A stretch of DNA of 64,000 bases from contig NZ_JBFEFH010000006.1 in assembly GCF_040717455.1 (NCBI RefSeq), forward strand, positions 1 to 64,000, in the 5' to 3' direction. Each line of letters begins with the position of its first letter. Position 1 is the stretch's first letter. This DNA comes from Tautonia sp040717455 (GTDB taxonomy: Bacteria; Planctomycetota; Planctomycetia; Isosphaerales; Isosphaeraceae). The notes below the pieces were generated by a model that was given only the letters and a program-made list of their open reading frames with translations, was not told where the DNA came from and made no database searches. A program made the position numbers and the translations under genes. Positions 43,701 to 54,930 of this stretch are shown here, in pieces.

Positions 43701-44294
43701 ATCGAATTCAGCGACGGGGTCGAGGGGCAGCTCGGGTCGGCGGGCGGCGGGTACCGGGTGGCCTCGTTCCGCGGGGATGCCCGGGTGATCCGGGCCGGGG
43801 TCAAGCAGTATCAGGACGACCTGGAGTTCGATCGGCCGCCGGCAGACGCGGTGATGCTCGAAGGGGACACGATCTACGTCGAGCACAACCCGGCGGTGCC
43901 GGGGATTCCGGATCGGAATTTCCTGAAGGCGTTCGGGGCGGCGCAGGCGAGGGCCGACGGCAAGACCCTGCTGGGCGACACGATTACGTATGACTCGAAC
44001 ACGGCGAACTTCTTCGTGAGGGGGAGCGCCTCGGCCCCGGTGACGATCGCCAGCCAGGGGTCGTTCGGGCAGCCGACCAGCCGGACGACCGCCCGGGCGT
44101 TGCGCTACAACACGAAGACGGAGGAGAGCGAATTGCTCGATCCGGGTTCGGGCATCTTCTTCCGGCCCGATTCGGGCTTCCGGATCGGCGCGGTCAAGCC
44201 GCCGAAGGAGAAGGTGGAGGAGGAACCCGAACGGCCGAAGCCGCGCTTGCCGGGCCGCAACGACATGGAGCGGCAGGGGTTCACGGGGAATTAA
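40725..44294 (+). CDS. Very large LptC/OstA-like protein, probable LPS export
   Basis: About 1,189 aa. A membrane anchor (TRIVRTLITFALLLAGYFGYEHGF) is followed only by extracytoplasmic beta-rich sequence. The early part contains LptC/OstA-like strands (RIVLSPFAVIWSSNKDG, VTVPYVEYFEKQMQLRCDD, GDVTVRGKGLVISLRPGD); the end reads ADGKTLLGDTITYDSN, FFVRGSASAPVTIASQG and RALRYNTKTEES, the LptA-like jelly-roll pattern. Pro/Gly/Glu-rich linkers separate these parts. LptC is about 190 aa and LptA about 185 aa, so this could be a fused bridge of many repeats. ATGs at 40674, 40725 and 40740 are possible; none has a clear ribosome site. Function rests on fold pattern plus the kdsD neighbour. Confidence 0.78.
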   Translation: MRTDVMTRIVRTLITFALLLAGYFGYEHGFAVVSARVRPQSPAQRTRLDLRPSMSLGAQQATELALRSFGEHHWTSGNVSDVTKYYNNERGYWMYWSSLEFPDDQDRKRIVLSPFAVIWSSNKDGSTKVLTGDRAVIDFDQPFTFIGGGPKPNVVHAKIEGIDEHVLILDDKGSPEPQDDMVVTVPYVEYFEKQMQLRCDDRVQLVDGDVTVRGKGLVISLRPGDGGGGFPGAEVVTLNQGVEITSEDIGSSGFVPGNATPEQQVAAADAVEAPRTPGKLSSGSMRLQLPKPRMPAPVGPPAPPAPTIAEFSTNVVIERGADQPDRITGDHLYAILVPGDSPASAGPVEGPEGEAAAVDAGGSGALRLLEARVDGHVVWLESQSERLRCRGNELIYRKPGNDVPEVSYFRADPGQQIEFERMEVDEQGNPTSFVTVLAADATLHGDPEKQGRSTVITRGPVLLEMRTRRDGPVERSATARDEMVIETSLAAVNAQDETPRTFITLQGWPVLNDPRQLTLAAREKVVVSLKPQEAGPAPAEGSGEEPGGRSYQMEWISAVGDVHLVTPEGTDGPAGMVVAGDRKPRRELNAREKLDVVFTYLDEVMPATDVMAGGADRGGPTVRLTSQVVEAAGPDAAAEGPAGPAVADRPEGTPSANAEPPSPPFSAEADMVWARIEVTGNGPGIDLTGGSGGTREVREARFRNNVVIHQDPAPGKNAGFHVDADYGIDLQNVGPGRMKLFAHGEARPVTIASDDMFIQGFPDPKADGKVVVGVDQSHDYAFIQGPGRLWNLSERSNMGRLELASDNQDEAPAKNREPLIVTWQEAMFFHGQFAEPDGSPGPARALFLGDVKARNGDAGSASQEMEAVFDRPVSFDRALPGSQPSGEERPGDRELEIASIIGTGQVELWNLVRDAENRELIRELRQSRGESVTFDRQADKFWMDGAGSVSVATLEGGPSGGTDPARRLIPTGAQDGRNPAAANRPLTLTKTKIEFSDGVEGQLGSAGGGYRVASFRGDARVIRAGVKQYQDDLEFDRPPADAVMLEGDTIYVEHNPAVPGIPDRNFLKAFGAAQARADGKTLLGDTITYDSNTANFFVRGSASAPVTIASQGSFGQPTSRTTARALRYNTKTEESELLDPGSGIFFRPDSGFRIGAVKPPKEKVEEEPERPKPRLPGRNDMERQGFTGN

Positions 44295-44330
44295 CGCGGC
44301 AAAAGGGGTTCGGAACCCCGATCCCGAACG

Positions 44331-44370
44331 ACAACCGGCCCCGGGGCGATGAGGCTCCGGGGCCGGTTGT
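44331..44370. terminator. Bidirectional hairpin between convergent genes
   Basis: Perfect 14-bp inverted repeat (ACAACCGGCCCCGG at 44331-44344, complement at 44357-44370) with a 12-nt loop, between the OstA-like gene and the convergent aldolase gene. A smaller GGGGTT/AACCCC hairpin lies at 44305-44319. Confidence 0.65.
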
Positions 44371-44408
44371 GTTGCGCGACAGAGCGATCGTCGTCGGGAG
44401 GGGGAGGG

Positions 44409-45536
44409 TCAGTAGACCTCGCCGGCGCGGACGACGTGGCCGGAGCTGCCGACGGCGGATTCGGCGTGCGGGGCGTAGCGGAAGTGCCAGCCCTCGGCGG
44501 CCCGGATGTTGAGGAAGTCGTCCTGGGTCAGGCCGTACTTGGCGAACCAGGGGGAGCCGCTCTCGCGGACGATGGCATCGACCTCGGCGACGCGCTGGGC
44601 GCCGGTCTCGGCGGCGAAGCGGGCGCGGGCGTCGGCGCCGTCTTCCTGGAAGTATTCCTTCCAGAAGGCCCGGCCGCCGAGGATGCCCGAGGCGCCGCAG
44701 TCCATGGCCATCTTGACCTGGGTGACGTAGTCGGCGTAGTCGACGCCGGCCGAGAGGAGGACCCAGGGGGTCTGGCTGCACTCGGAGAGGGCGAGCAGGT
44801 TGTCGCGGAGCTGCTCCTCGGACTCGTGGCCGAGGGTGCCGGGGAACTCGGCCTTGTAGACGTCGCACCAGCGGGAGAGCTGGCGGGCGGACTCGATGAC
44901 GGTCTCGGCCTTGCGGTTGAGGAAGCTGACGTCGGTCTTCTTCTCGCCGTCGAGGGGGAAGGCGACCGGCTCGAGCAGCAGGAGGATGTCGAACTTGCGG
45001 CAGTCCTCGTAGATCTTCTGGATGAAGTCGAACTGGTGCTGGCCGCTGTCGAGCTCGGTCGGCTCGAAGGGGGCGAGCAGCTTGACGACGTCGACGCCCA
45101 TGAGCTTGATCTTCTCGACCGAGAGGCCGGGCTCGATCGAGCCGAGCGGGCCGCCGCGCTTGTTCTTCGGTCCGCCGGACTTCTCGACACGGACGATCAG
45201 GCCGCGGTCGGGGGGCACGGCGCCGGTGGCGATGGCCGGCCAGGCGCCGTAGTAGGCGTCGATGAGGATGCCGGAGGCCTTCGGGGCCATGTGGCGGACC
45301 ATGTCGAGCTTGGCCTCGACGATCTCCTCGTAGGTCGGGTCGCGGTCCTCGCCCTTGGCCTTCAGGCCCTTCTTGGCGAGGTCGATCATGGAGCTGTTCT
45401 GGTCGAAGGCAACCATCGTCAGCGTGCCGTTGGGGTTGCTGATGCGTTGCAGACCCCGGAGCTTGCCGGGCGTGAGGCCCCGGCCGAGCAGGACAGTGGC
45501 GCCGAGTTTGCTCGGGGTGCTGGCGGCGACGGACAT
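44409..45536 (-). CDS. Class I aldolase, tagatose-1,6-bisphosphate aldolase (LacD) type
   Basis: 375 aa TIM-barrel Schiff-base aldolase. LacD-like landmarks: TMVAFDQNSSMIDL, ASGILIDAYYGAWPAI, LIVRVEKSGG, VDVVKLLAPF, CDVYKAEFPGT (likely Schiff-base Lys), WVLLSAGVDY and ASGILGGRAFWKEY. It is longer than LacD (about 325 aa) by an N-terminal extension. The family splits tagatose 1,6-bisphosphate to DHAP and glyceraldehyde 3-phosphate; no other lac/tagatose gene is nearby, so the natural substrate is uncertain. The ATG at 45536 has AGGAG about 10 nt upstream. Confidence 0.87.
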   Translation of the reverse strand: MSVAASTPSKLGATVLLGRGLTPGKLRGLQRISNPNGTLTMVAFDQNSSMIDLAKKGLKAKGEDRDPTYEEIVEAKLDMVRHMAPKASGILIDAYYGAWPAIATGAVPPDRGLIVRVEKSGGPKNKRGGPLGSIEPGLSVEKIKLMGVDVVKLLAPFEPTELDSGQHQFDFIQKIYEDCRKFDILLLLEPVAFPLDGEKKTDVSFLNRKAETVIESARQLSRWCDVYKAEFPGTLGHESEEQLRDNLLALSECSQTPWVLLSAGVDYADYVTQVKMAMDCGASGILGGRAFWKEYFQEDGADARARFAAETGAQRVAEVDAIVRESGSPWFAKYGLTQDDFLNIRAAEGWHFRYAPHAESAVGSSGHVVRAGEVY

Positions 45537-45812
45537 GGTGGACGTTCTCCTGAGAAGCAAGAGGACCAGAGGATACGGTCTTGAGGGATCGGAGGTCGAT
45601 CGGGCGACATCGGGAGCGTTGAAGACTCCGGTCGGCGCGCAGTCGTTCCGTGTCGGCCGGGCGGCCGGTTCGGCAGCGAGTCTAGCATCCGAAGACACCG
45701 GCGTTCAAGCGACGTTGGCTCGGGGTCGGATCCGCGCGCGAACCGACCCGGGCCGACGGCGGAGGGGTCGCCGGCCCGGGTCGATCGGGCATCGCAGGTC
45801 AGGTGCGATGGC

Positions 45813-46355
45813 TCATTGCAGATTCATGGTCCAGTAGGGGCCGGGTCCGTAGGCGATGCCGAAGCGGGTGGCCGAGGGGGCGAGCATGTTCTGGGCGTGC
45901 CCGGGGGAGTTCATCCAGCTGATGGCGATGTCGAGGACCGACGCCTGGTTGTAGCCGCAGTTCTGGAAGAAGTTGGCCATGATGTGATGGCCGAGTCCCC
46001 GGGAGCACTGGGCGGCGTTGTTCTGCGAGGCCCAGGCGGCGAGGTTCGGGTCGTAGGCCAGGGGGGGGAGCCCGGCGGAGGCGCGGTAGTTATTGATGAT
46101 GGCGGAGAAGCCGTAAGGATCGCCGTAACCGGAGTCGGCGGGGATGGAGACGGAAGGCGCTGGCTGAGACTCTGGCTCCGGCTCGCTCAGGAGTTCGAAG
46201 TCGGGGAGGATGTCGAGGACGGCGTGACCGAGGGCGTCGTCTCGGAGCGGGACGGAGGCGCCGGGGCGTTCCGCGGCGATCGACGAGGACGGAAAGGCGG
46301 CGACGGTGAGCGTGAGGATCAGGGCGGCCGCGAGGGTTCTGGTCGTCATGATCAT
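45813..46355 (-). CDS. Secreted CAP (SCP/PR1-like) domain protein
   Basis: 180 aa with a signal peptide (to SSSIAA). After an acidic Pro-rich linker the CAP domain runs from about 80 to the end: INNYRASAGLPPLAYDPNLAAWASQNN, GLGHHIMANFFQNCGYNQAS, ISWMNSPGHAQNML and the final FGIAYGPGPYW. The two conserved His of the CAP cavity are likely in GLGHH and SPGHAQNM. Function of bacterial CAP proteins is mostly unknown. An ATG two codons downstream (46349) is an equally possible start. Confidence 0.9.
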   Translation of the reverse strand: MIMTTRTLAAALILTLTVAAFPSSSIAAERPGASVPLRDDALGHAVLDILPDFELLSEPEPESQPAPSVSIPADSGYGDPYGFSAIINNYRASAGLPPLAYDPNLAAWASQNNAAQCSRGLGHHIMANFFQNCGYNQASVLDIAISWMNSPGHAQNMLAPSATRFGIAYGPGPYWTMNLQ

Positions 46356-46854
46356 GGGATCGGCATCTCTCTGGATCGGGTCGGGTTCGGGCCGGCTTGA
46401 GGGCGCACGGGGAGCGTCATCCCGCGCGGGGATCGCTCAGGCTCGGCCTCGGAACCGGCGGTCGGGTGAGGAGTCTGCGGCAGGGGCAAGAACAGCCGAA
46501 TTGGCCCGCTCTTGCGATCAGTCAAGGTGTGTGCTCTGGAGATGCTGGGGAGACAAGGCAAGCCCCGCGCCAAACGCCGATTCATGGCGAAAAGTTGTGC
46601 GATTGCGGGGTTTACGCGCAGGGTTGCGCGGATTGTCGGGATTCGAAGGGGGTGGTCCGGAGGAGGCTCGCGGGATACCTCGACGGATTTACAACCGAGT
46701 TCAGGGAAAATGCTACAAACCGGGGCGTTTCTGCCTGCGATGACGGGGAGACCGAGCGGAGCGACGGGGAGGAAGAGTCGGGGCGAGTCGGGCTCAAGTC
46801 GGAGGGGAGGGGGACGGCATCCGTGCCGTCGGGTGACGCTCGAAGGAGGGGGGC
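46356..46854. other. Intergenic region, no gene seen
   Basis: About 500 bp between two minus-strand genes. It contains an AT-richer patch near 46690-46730 that could hold the promoter of the CAP gene, but I find no clear box pair, hairpin-plus-T terminator or structured RNA. Confidence 0.4.
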
Positions 46855-47730
46855 TCAGAGCTGGTTGTAAGGGGTGGAGAAGGTGGCGTCGATCTGTTCG
46901 ACGTCGCCGGTCTGGAACCCCTGGCGGAACCATCGGACGCGCTGGGCGGAGGTGCCGTGGGTGAACGAGTCGGGGACGACACGGCCCTGGCCCTGGCGTT
47001 GCAGGGTGTCGTCTCCGATGGCGTTGGCGGCGCGGAGGGCCTCGTCGAGGTCGCCGGGTTCGAGGATCTGGTTCATGCGGTCGGCGTGATAGGCCCAGAC
47101 GCCGGCGAGGAAATCGGCCTGGAGTTCGAGGCGGACGGAGAGGCGGTTGGCCTCCTCCTCGGTGCGGGCCGATTGCTGGAGGCGGCGGACCTCGTCGGAG
47201 ATGCCGAGCAGGTTCTGGACGTGGTGCCCGATCTCGTGGGCGACGACATAGGCGCGGGCGAAATCACCCTGAGCACCGAAGCGGTTGCTCAGCTCGTCGA
47301 AGAAGCCGAGGTCGAGATAAGCCTTCTGGTCGAGGGGACAGTAGAACGGCCCGACCGCCGCGCCGGCGAAGCCGCAACCTTCGGTCTGCACGGCCCCTTC
47401 GAAGAGGACGAGCTTGGGCGGAGCGTAGCGCTGGCCGAAATGGGAGGGGAACAGCTCGTTCCAGACATCCTCGGTGTCGGCCAGGACGACGGAGACGAAA
47501 TCGGCCTGGGGGTCGTCCTCGCGTTCGGCGGGGGCCTGCTGCGCCCCTCCGGGGCCGGGGCCTGGGGCGGGGGGGGCTTGCTGGAGCAAGGCCTGGGGAT
47601 CGATGCCCAGGGCGATCATGACGAGGACGAGCACAAGTGAGCCGAGGCCGCCGCCGATGGCGAGGCCGCGCGTGGGGGCACCGCGGCGGTCTTCGATGTT
47701 GTCGCTTTGTCGTCGGCCTTGCCAGCGCAT
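46855..47730 (-). CDS. Neutral zinc metallopeptidase, YpfJ family
   Basis: 291 aa. A membrane segment (about 22-42, GLAIGGGLGSLVLVLVMIALG), a Pro/Gly linker, then the YpfJ-type peptidase domain: WNELFPSHFGQRYAPPKLVLF, PFYCPLDQKAYLDLGFF, the zinc motif VVAHEIGHHVQNLLG and the ligand-bearing ELQADFLAGVWAY, ending DPF-like residues in TFSTPYNQL. Typical length and architecture of the family; it probably works at the outer face of the inner membrane. Physiological substrate unknown. Confidence 0.94.
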   Translation of the reverse strand: MRWQGRRQSDNIEDRRGAPTRGLAIGGGLGSLVLVLVMIALGIDPQALLQQAPPAPGPGPGGAQQAPAEREDDPQADFVSVVLADTEDVWNELFPSHFGQRYAPPKLVLFEGAVQTEGCGFAGAAVGPFYCPLDQKAYLDLGFFDELSNRFGAQGDFARAYVVAHEIGHHVQNLLGISDEVRRLQQSARTEEEANRLSVRLELQADFLAGVWAYHADRMNQILEPGDLDEALRAANAIGDDTLQRQGQGRVVPDSFTHGTSAQRVRWFRQGFQTGDVEQIDATFSTPYNQL

Positions 47731-47878
47731 GGTGATGATCCTGGGTGGGGATCGCGCCAGGACGTCGCGAAGCGGACGACGAGCAGGGCGATCCGATGGT
47801 GTCGAGATTAGGGGAACGGCCTGCGTCTTGGCAAGGAGGGTGGTGGGGGAGGAGCGGATGAGAGTGGGGAGGGGATGG

Positions 47879-47915
47879 GGCGCAGAGTCGCGGAGACGCA
47901 GAGGAGAGGAGAGGG
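47879..47915. repeat. Partial copy of the 32335-32440 repeat element
   Basis: GGCGCAGAGTCGCGGAG then GAGGAGAGGAGAGG resembles the left arm and loop of the inverted repeat upstream of ispH. There is no matching right arm here. It lies just downstream of the SWIM gene. Confidence 0.5.
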
Positions 47916-47931
47916 TTCTCGTTCAGGTGGG

Positions 47932-48498
47932 TCAAAGCCAGCCGAGGGCGTCGAGCGCGGCGAGGTGCTTGCAGAAGGAGTCGGAGCGGTCGGCGATGTC
48001 GAAAATCCAGTGGGCGCAGTCGCACTGGGTCGAGCCGTCGGCGAGTCGGCAGGCGTGGAAGGGGCCGTCGTCGGAGGGGGGGATGCGGGTGAGTCGCCAG
48101 ATGCGGGGGGCGTCGGCCGAGGGGGGCTGGCGGTGCAGGGCGTAGGTGGTGCCGCCGATGACGACGAGGACGGCATCGGGGGTGGCGGAGCGGCCGAGGG
48201 TCAGGACGGTGGCCGGAGGCTCGTCGAGGGCGGCTTCGAGGACGGGGAGGCCGAAGCGGGCGCGGAGGCGATCCCAGGAGTCGCGGGCGTCGGCCAGGGC
48301 GCGGCGGAAGAACCAGGTGGTGTCGTGGAAGGGGCCGAGGATCGATTCGGAGGCCGCCAGGTCGGCCTCCGCCACGTCGAGGATCATCCGGCCGCGCTGG
48401 GCGAGTTCGACGGACTTGAACGCGGGCGCATCGAGGACGCCTCGGCGGGGCCGGTCGTCGGTGCGCGGGGGTGGGGGATGCTGGACGGGCAAGGGCAT
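47932..48498 (-). CDS. SWIM zinc-finger protein
   Basis: 188 aa. The C-terminus has the SWIM pattern CxCx(15)CxH in TQCDCAHWIFDIADRSDSFCKH, a zinc-binding fold that binds DNA or proteins. The middle (about 30-130) is partly helical with an ALHRQPPSADAPRIWRLTRI strand pair. The start at 48498 is chosen because GGAG lies 10 nt upstream; the frame is open much further upstream, but that sequence is Pro/Arg-rich shadow coding. It follows a small unknown gene on the same strand. Function unknown. Confidence 0.78.
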   Translation of the reverse strand: MPLPVQHPPPPRTDDRPRRGVLDAPAFKSVELAQRGRMILDVAEADLAASESILGPFHDTTWFFRRALADARDSWDRLRARFGLPVLEAALDEPPATVLTLGRSATPDAVLVVIGGTTYALHRQPPSADAPRIWRLTRIPPSDDGPFHACRLADGSTQCDCAHWIFDIADRSDSFCKHLAALDALGWL

Positions 48499-48632
48499 GA
48501 CCGAACCGCTCCGATCATCCGTCGGGCTCGAAGGCCGGAAACGCGCGACGCCCGGCGCGAACCGCCCGAGGCTCAGGGGCCCGGGCGCTCCTCTGCCCCC
48601 TCGGGGGGTAGCGGGATGCACCGGGAGTCGGA

Positions 48633-48902
48633 TCAGGTCCGGGGCGGCTCCGGGGCGATCGCGGCCAGATGGAGGTATTGCCGGGCGTCGCGGGGGCGGG
48701 CGTCCTGGGCCTCGGTCACGCGATAGAAGCGGCCGAGATGGGGGACCGTGGCCTCGGCCGACGGGCAAGGAAGGCCGGAGGGCGCCGGCCCTGCGGGTCG
48801 GCTCGATCCGAGCAGGCAGACCTCCCGGAGCGACGGGCGGGCGGATCGGGCCGGGTGCGGGGCGGTCGTCCGCGGCCATCGAGGAGCCAGAAGACTCGAC
48901 AT
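48633..48902 (-). CDS. Small hypothetical protein upstream of the SWIM gene
   Basis: 89 aa, basic and Pro-rich at the N-terminus (MSSLLAPRWPRTTAPH), with a more ordered end (LGRFYRVTEAQDARPRDARQ). Main support is a strong ribosome site (GGAGGGA, 7 nt before ATG 48902) and position 134 bp ahead of the SWIM gene. Not recognised as any family; it could be a non-coding frame. Confidence 0.5.
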   Translation of the reverse strand: MSSLLAPRWPRTTAPHPARSARPSLREVCLLGSSRPAGPAPSGLPCPSAEATVPHLGRFYRVTEAQDARPRDARQYLHLAAIAPEPPRT

Positions 48903-49099
48903 CGTTGTCCCTCCGTGCGGCATCCAGCGAAGCAGGTCGAGCGGTCGAGGCGGGTCCGGGCGCACCGGCGCATCCGGATCAAACTGAACATCCGGCATCA
49001 GTGTACTGAGCACCAGTCCGGGTGACAAGCGTGCAACGGAGGATTTGTACCGAATATCCCGGCGTACAGCGCAAAGGGGTGCAGCATCGGGCGATCGGA

Positions 49100-49681
49100 T
49101 CAGGGGATGCTGACGCCGAGGTCTCGGAGGATGGTAGTCAGGGCGATCAGGGGGAGGCCGGTGATGGCGGAGTGGTCGTCGGAGACGATCCGATCGAACA
49201 GGGCGACCCCCCGGGCTTCGAGCTTGTAGGAGCCGGCGCAGTCGATCGGCCGGTCGGCCAGGATGTAGCGCTCGATCTCTGCCCGGCTCAGGGGACGCAG
49301 GCGAAGGCGAGCGACGTCCGTGTGCTGGACGACGTTCGTTCCCTGGATGACGGCCATCGCGGTGATCAGCTCGTGCTCGCGGCCCGCAAGCGAAAGGAGT
49401 TGCTCGACGGCCCGCTCGACCGAACCCGGTTTGCCCAGCACCCGGCCCTCGAAGGCGACGAGTTGATCGGAGCCGATGACGATGGAGCGGGGGTCCGGTT
49501 CGAGGCGGGCGACGGCGTCGGCCTTGGCGATCGCCAGGCGATCGGCCAGTTCGCGGGGAGGGAGTCCGACGGCCTTGAACTGGTCTTCATCGACCCCGGG
49601 TGCCCGGCAGCGGAAGGGCAGGCCGAGGCGTTCGAGCAGGGCGCGGCGGTAGGGGGACGTGCTGGCGAGGATCAGATCCAT
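49100..49681 (-). CDS. Maf family nucleotide pyrophosphatase
   Basis: 193 aa. Maf proteins hydrolyse non-canonical or standard NTPs to NMPs and are linked to septum control and nucleotide-pool cleaning. Signature stretches: LILASTSPYRRALLERLGLPF at the N-terminus, GSDQLVAFEGRVLGKPG with catalytic Asp72, and a YILADRPIDCAGSYKLEARG segment with the conserved Lys. GSDQL fits the YceF-like (7-methyl-GTP) branch, but that subtype call is inference. It lies 33 bp after a beta-rich unknown gene. Confidence 0.94.
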   Translation of the reverse strand: MDLILASTSPYRRALLERLGLPFRCRAPGVDEDQFKAVGLPPRELADRLAIAKADAVARLEPDPRSIVIGSDQLVAFEGRVLGKPGSVERAVEQLLSLAGREHELITAMAVIQGTNVVQHTDVARLRLRPLSRAEIERYILADRPIDCAGSYKLEARGVALFDRIVSDDHSAITGLPLIALTTILRDLGVSIP

Positions 49682-49714
49682 CGGCTCGGCTCGATTCTCC
49701 GGGGGTGGGGCGGT

Positions 49715-50767
49715 TCAGCGGAGTTCCTTCACGGACCAGGAGTTCAGTCCCGTGACCGCGATGAGATTCTGTCGGAGATCTTCGAGCAGTTGGGCGAGCG
49801 CGTCATTCGGGAGCGGGCCCTCGACCAGGATCTGGACATCGTCGCATTCCCACGAGGTCTGGACGGGAACGCCCTCGGCCAGGAAGCGTCTCGACAGGAC
49901 TCCCTCCTCGTCGGGCAGGGGGACGATCGCCCCGCGGAATCGCGAGGGGACGAGCGTTTCATCGAGGTTGGAATCGAAGATTTTGTCGAAGGGGACGCGG
50001 ACCCGCCAGGGGACCTCGATGACGAATTCACGCCAATCGCTCCGGTCGGTCAGGCGCTCCCAGCGGCCGCGGGTGAGGTCGAGGCGGAAGTCATCGAACG
50101 AACGCTTGAGGATGCCTTGCGGTGCCGGATTGCGCCGGAGGAGATTGACCGTGCGTTCGAGGATGCCTCGCGGCTGGGGGGCGAGCCAGACACGGCCGCC
50201 GGTGACGGTGATTGCCGATCCGCCGGGGTCGAGCGTGGCGGAATGGCTGGAGATCCAGCCCGGGGCGTCGCCGAGGGTGGCGACGGGGTCGATGCGGTAG
50301 GTGTTCAGGTCGAGGCTGAAGACGGGAGTCATGCAGGGCCGGCGTTCGTCGGGGTAGCCGAGGTTGCCGATGAGGATGAGCCGATCATCGACGAGGGTGG
50401 CGGTGTGGAAGTCGGTCGGCGGGAAGACCTCGCGGGGGTAGCCGTAGATTTCGATCGCGTCGTCGGGGGTCTGGACGATGACGTGGTTATAGATGCAGAA
50501 GTCGGGGTCGTAATAGTCCTCATATTCGCCGGCGACCCGGAGGATGCGGCCGTCGGGCAATTCGACGCGGGGCTGGCCGAGATCGCCCGCGCACCAGTCG
50601 GGGCCGTCGTCGGGATAAACGTCGAGGCCATAGTGCTTGCGAAGCTTGACGGGGTAGAGCCGCTCGCGGACGATCCACTCCCAGAGTTCCAGGCGCATGC
50701 GCTCTGGGTTGGAGCGGCCGAAGCGGCGGTGACGCTGTTCGTGGAAGGTGGCGAGGGAAGGAGGCAT
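49715..50767 (-). CDS. Conserved hypothetical protein with kelch-like beta repeats
   Basis: 350 aa, no signal peptide. The N-terminus (HEQRHRRFGRSNPERM, FWEW-like LELWEWIVRERLYPVKLR) is followed by repeating strands typical of a propeller-like protein: VELPDGRILRVAGEYEDYYDPD, IYGYPREVFPPTDFHTATLVDDRLILIG and FSLDLNTYRID. No catalytic motif is visible. I know this only as an unnamed bacterial family. The start at 50767 begins the conserved N-terminus but lacks a clear ribosome site; 50809 is an alternative. It lies 53 bp after the Uma2-like gene and 33 bp before maf. Confidence 0.78.
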   Translation of the reverse strand: MPPSLATFHEQRHRRFGRSNPERMRLELWEWIVRERLYPVKLRKHYGLDVYPDDGPDWCAGDLGQPRVELPDGRILRVAGEYEDYYDPDFCIYNHVIVQTPDDAIEIYGYPREVFPPTDFHTATLVDDRLILIGNLGYPDERRPCMTPVFSLDLNTYRIDPVATLGDAPGWISSHSATLDPGGSAITVTGGRVWLAPQPRGILERTVNLLRRNPAPQGILKRSFDDFRLDLTRGRWERLTDRSDWREFVIEVPWRVRVPFDKIFDSNLDETLVPSRFRGAIVPLPDEEGVLSRRFLAEGVPVQTSWECDDVQILVEGPLPNDALAQLLEDLRQNLIAVTGLNSWSVKELR

Positions 50768-50820
50768 GAGGGAACCCCGGAAACGGGCCGAGCTGCCTTC
50801 CCAGTACAAACGAAGGTTCG

Positions 50821-51387
50821 CTAGGGCCGGGGAGGGAAGATGGAATTGACTTCCAGACGCCAGGCGGGGATGGCGGGTTCGGCGTCGGCGATCTGGCCGA
50901 GGGTGAAGGCTGTCGGGGATGCGGGGCGGTCGCGGCGGTAGGAACGGATGACCTGGGCGAGCGGGTGAACGTCCCAGACGACGAGGGTGCCGGCTTCAAA
51001 ATAATCGCTGCGCTTCGCGGCGTAAGCTCGGTCGGCGGCGGGGCCGAATTCGCCCAGGGTGCGGACCTCGACGGCGAAGGTGGGGGGGCCGTCGCGGAAG
51101 CCCATGGGATCGGTCGGTGGGGGGCCGTCGCGGAAGCAGACGGCGGCGCAGAATGATCGCCGCCCCGATCGGAGGGGGGAGACGGCATAGGCCACCGTTG
51201 ACGTGAGCATCTCGCCGCGGCCCGTCCGCTCGCAATGCCGATCGAGGGACAGCGCGAGCCGCGCGACGGCGCGTGCCGGGAGGGCGCCGAACATCGGCAA
51301 ACGGAGGATGCGGCCGGCGATCAGCTCCGCGCGGCCTTCGACGCGGTGGAGATCGTCTATGGTGGCGGGAGGAGGATGGGTGGCCAT
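50821..51387 (-). CDS. Uma2 (DUF820) family endonuclease-like protein, likely inactive
   Basis: 188 aa. Uma2 proteins carry a PD-(D/E)XK nuclease fold and are hugely expanded in cyanobacteria and planctomycetes. The family pattern is clear (FRDGPPTFAVEVRTLGEFGP, AAKRSDYFEAGTLVVWDV), with Glu107 and Lys125 kept. The upstream metal Asp, normally in a PD pair after SF, is replaced: the stretch reads SFCAAV (Ala81, Ala82). Catalysis is therefore doubtful. Function of the family is unknown. Confidence 0.87.
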   Translation of the reverse strand: MATHPPPATIDDLHRVEGRAELIAGRILRLPMFGALPARAVARLALSLDRHCERTGRGEMLTSTVAYAVSPLRSGRRSFCAAVCFRDGPPPTDPMGFRDGPPTFAVEVRTLGEFGPAADRAYAAKRSDYFEAGTLVVWDVHPLAQVIRSYRRDRPASPTAFTLGQIADAEPAIPAWRLEVNSIFPPRP

Positions 51388-51475
51388 CGGCCGCTCGATT
51401 CGGGATGTCGGTTGGATGGCAAACGCCTCCGCCGCTCGTGGGCGATCAGGGGCGGGGCCATCCCCCGGGGACGGG

Positions 51476-54712
<3,237 letters not shown>

Positions 54713-54930
54713 GGGCGGTGACTCGCTTCGATTCGCTTCGGGAGGGACGCGGCGTGGGGACGGACGGACGGGCGGCGCGCGTCGGGCCGCGGCCCCTCGC
54801 TTCGATCCCGCTCGATCGAGGGGCCGCGGCCCGAAAATCGCCTGATTCTAGCCGGAAGACCGGCCCACCGGCAAGGTTCGCCGCCGAGATGGGCGAGATC
54901 TCCGGGGATCTCGCCGCCGGAGGGGGCGGG

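Noticed and set aside
49022..50824. 600-residue plus-strand frame over maf and the kelch-like gene
   Set aside because: Antisense to two supported genes, no ribosome site, low-complexity Asp/Gly/Val sequence.
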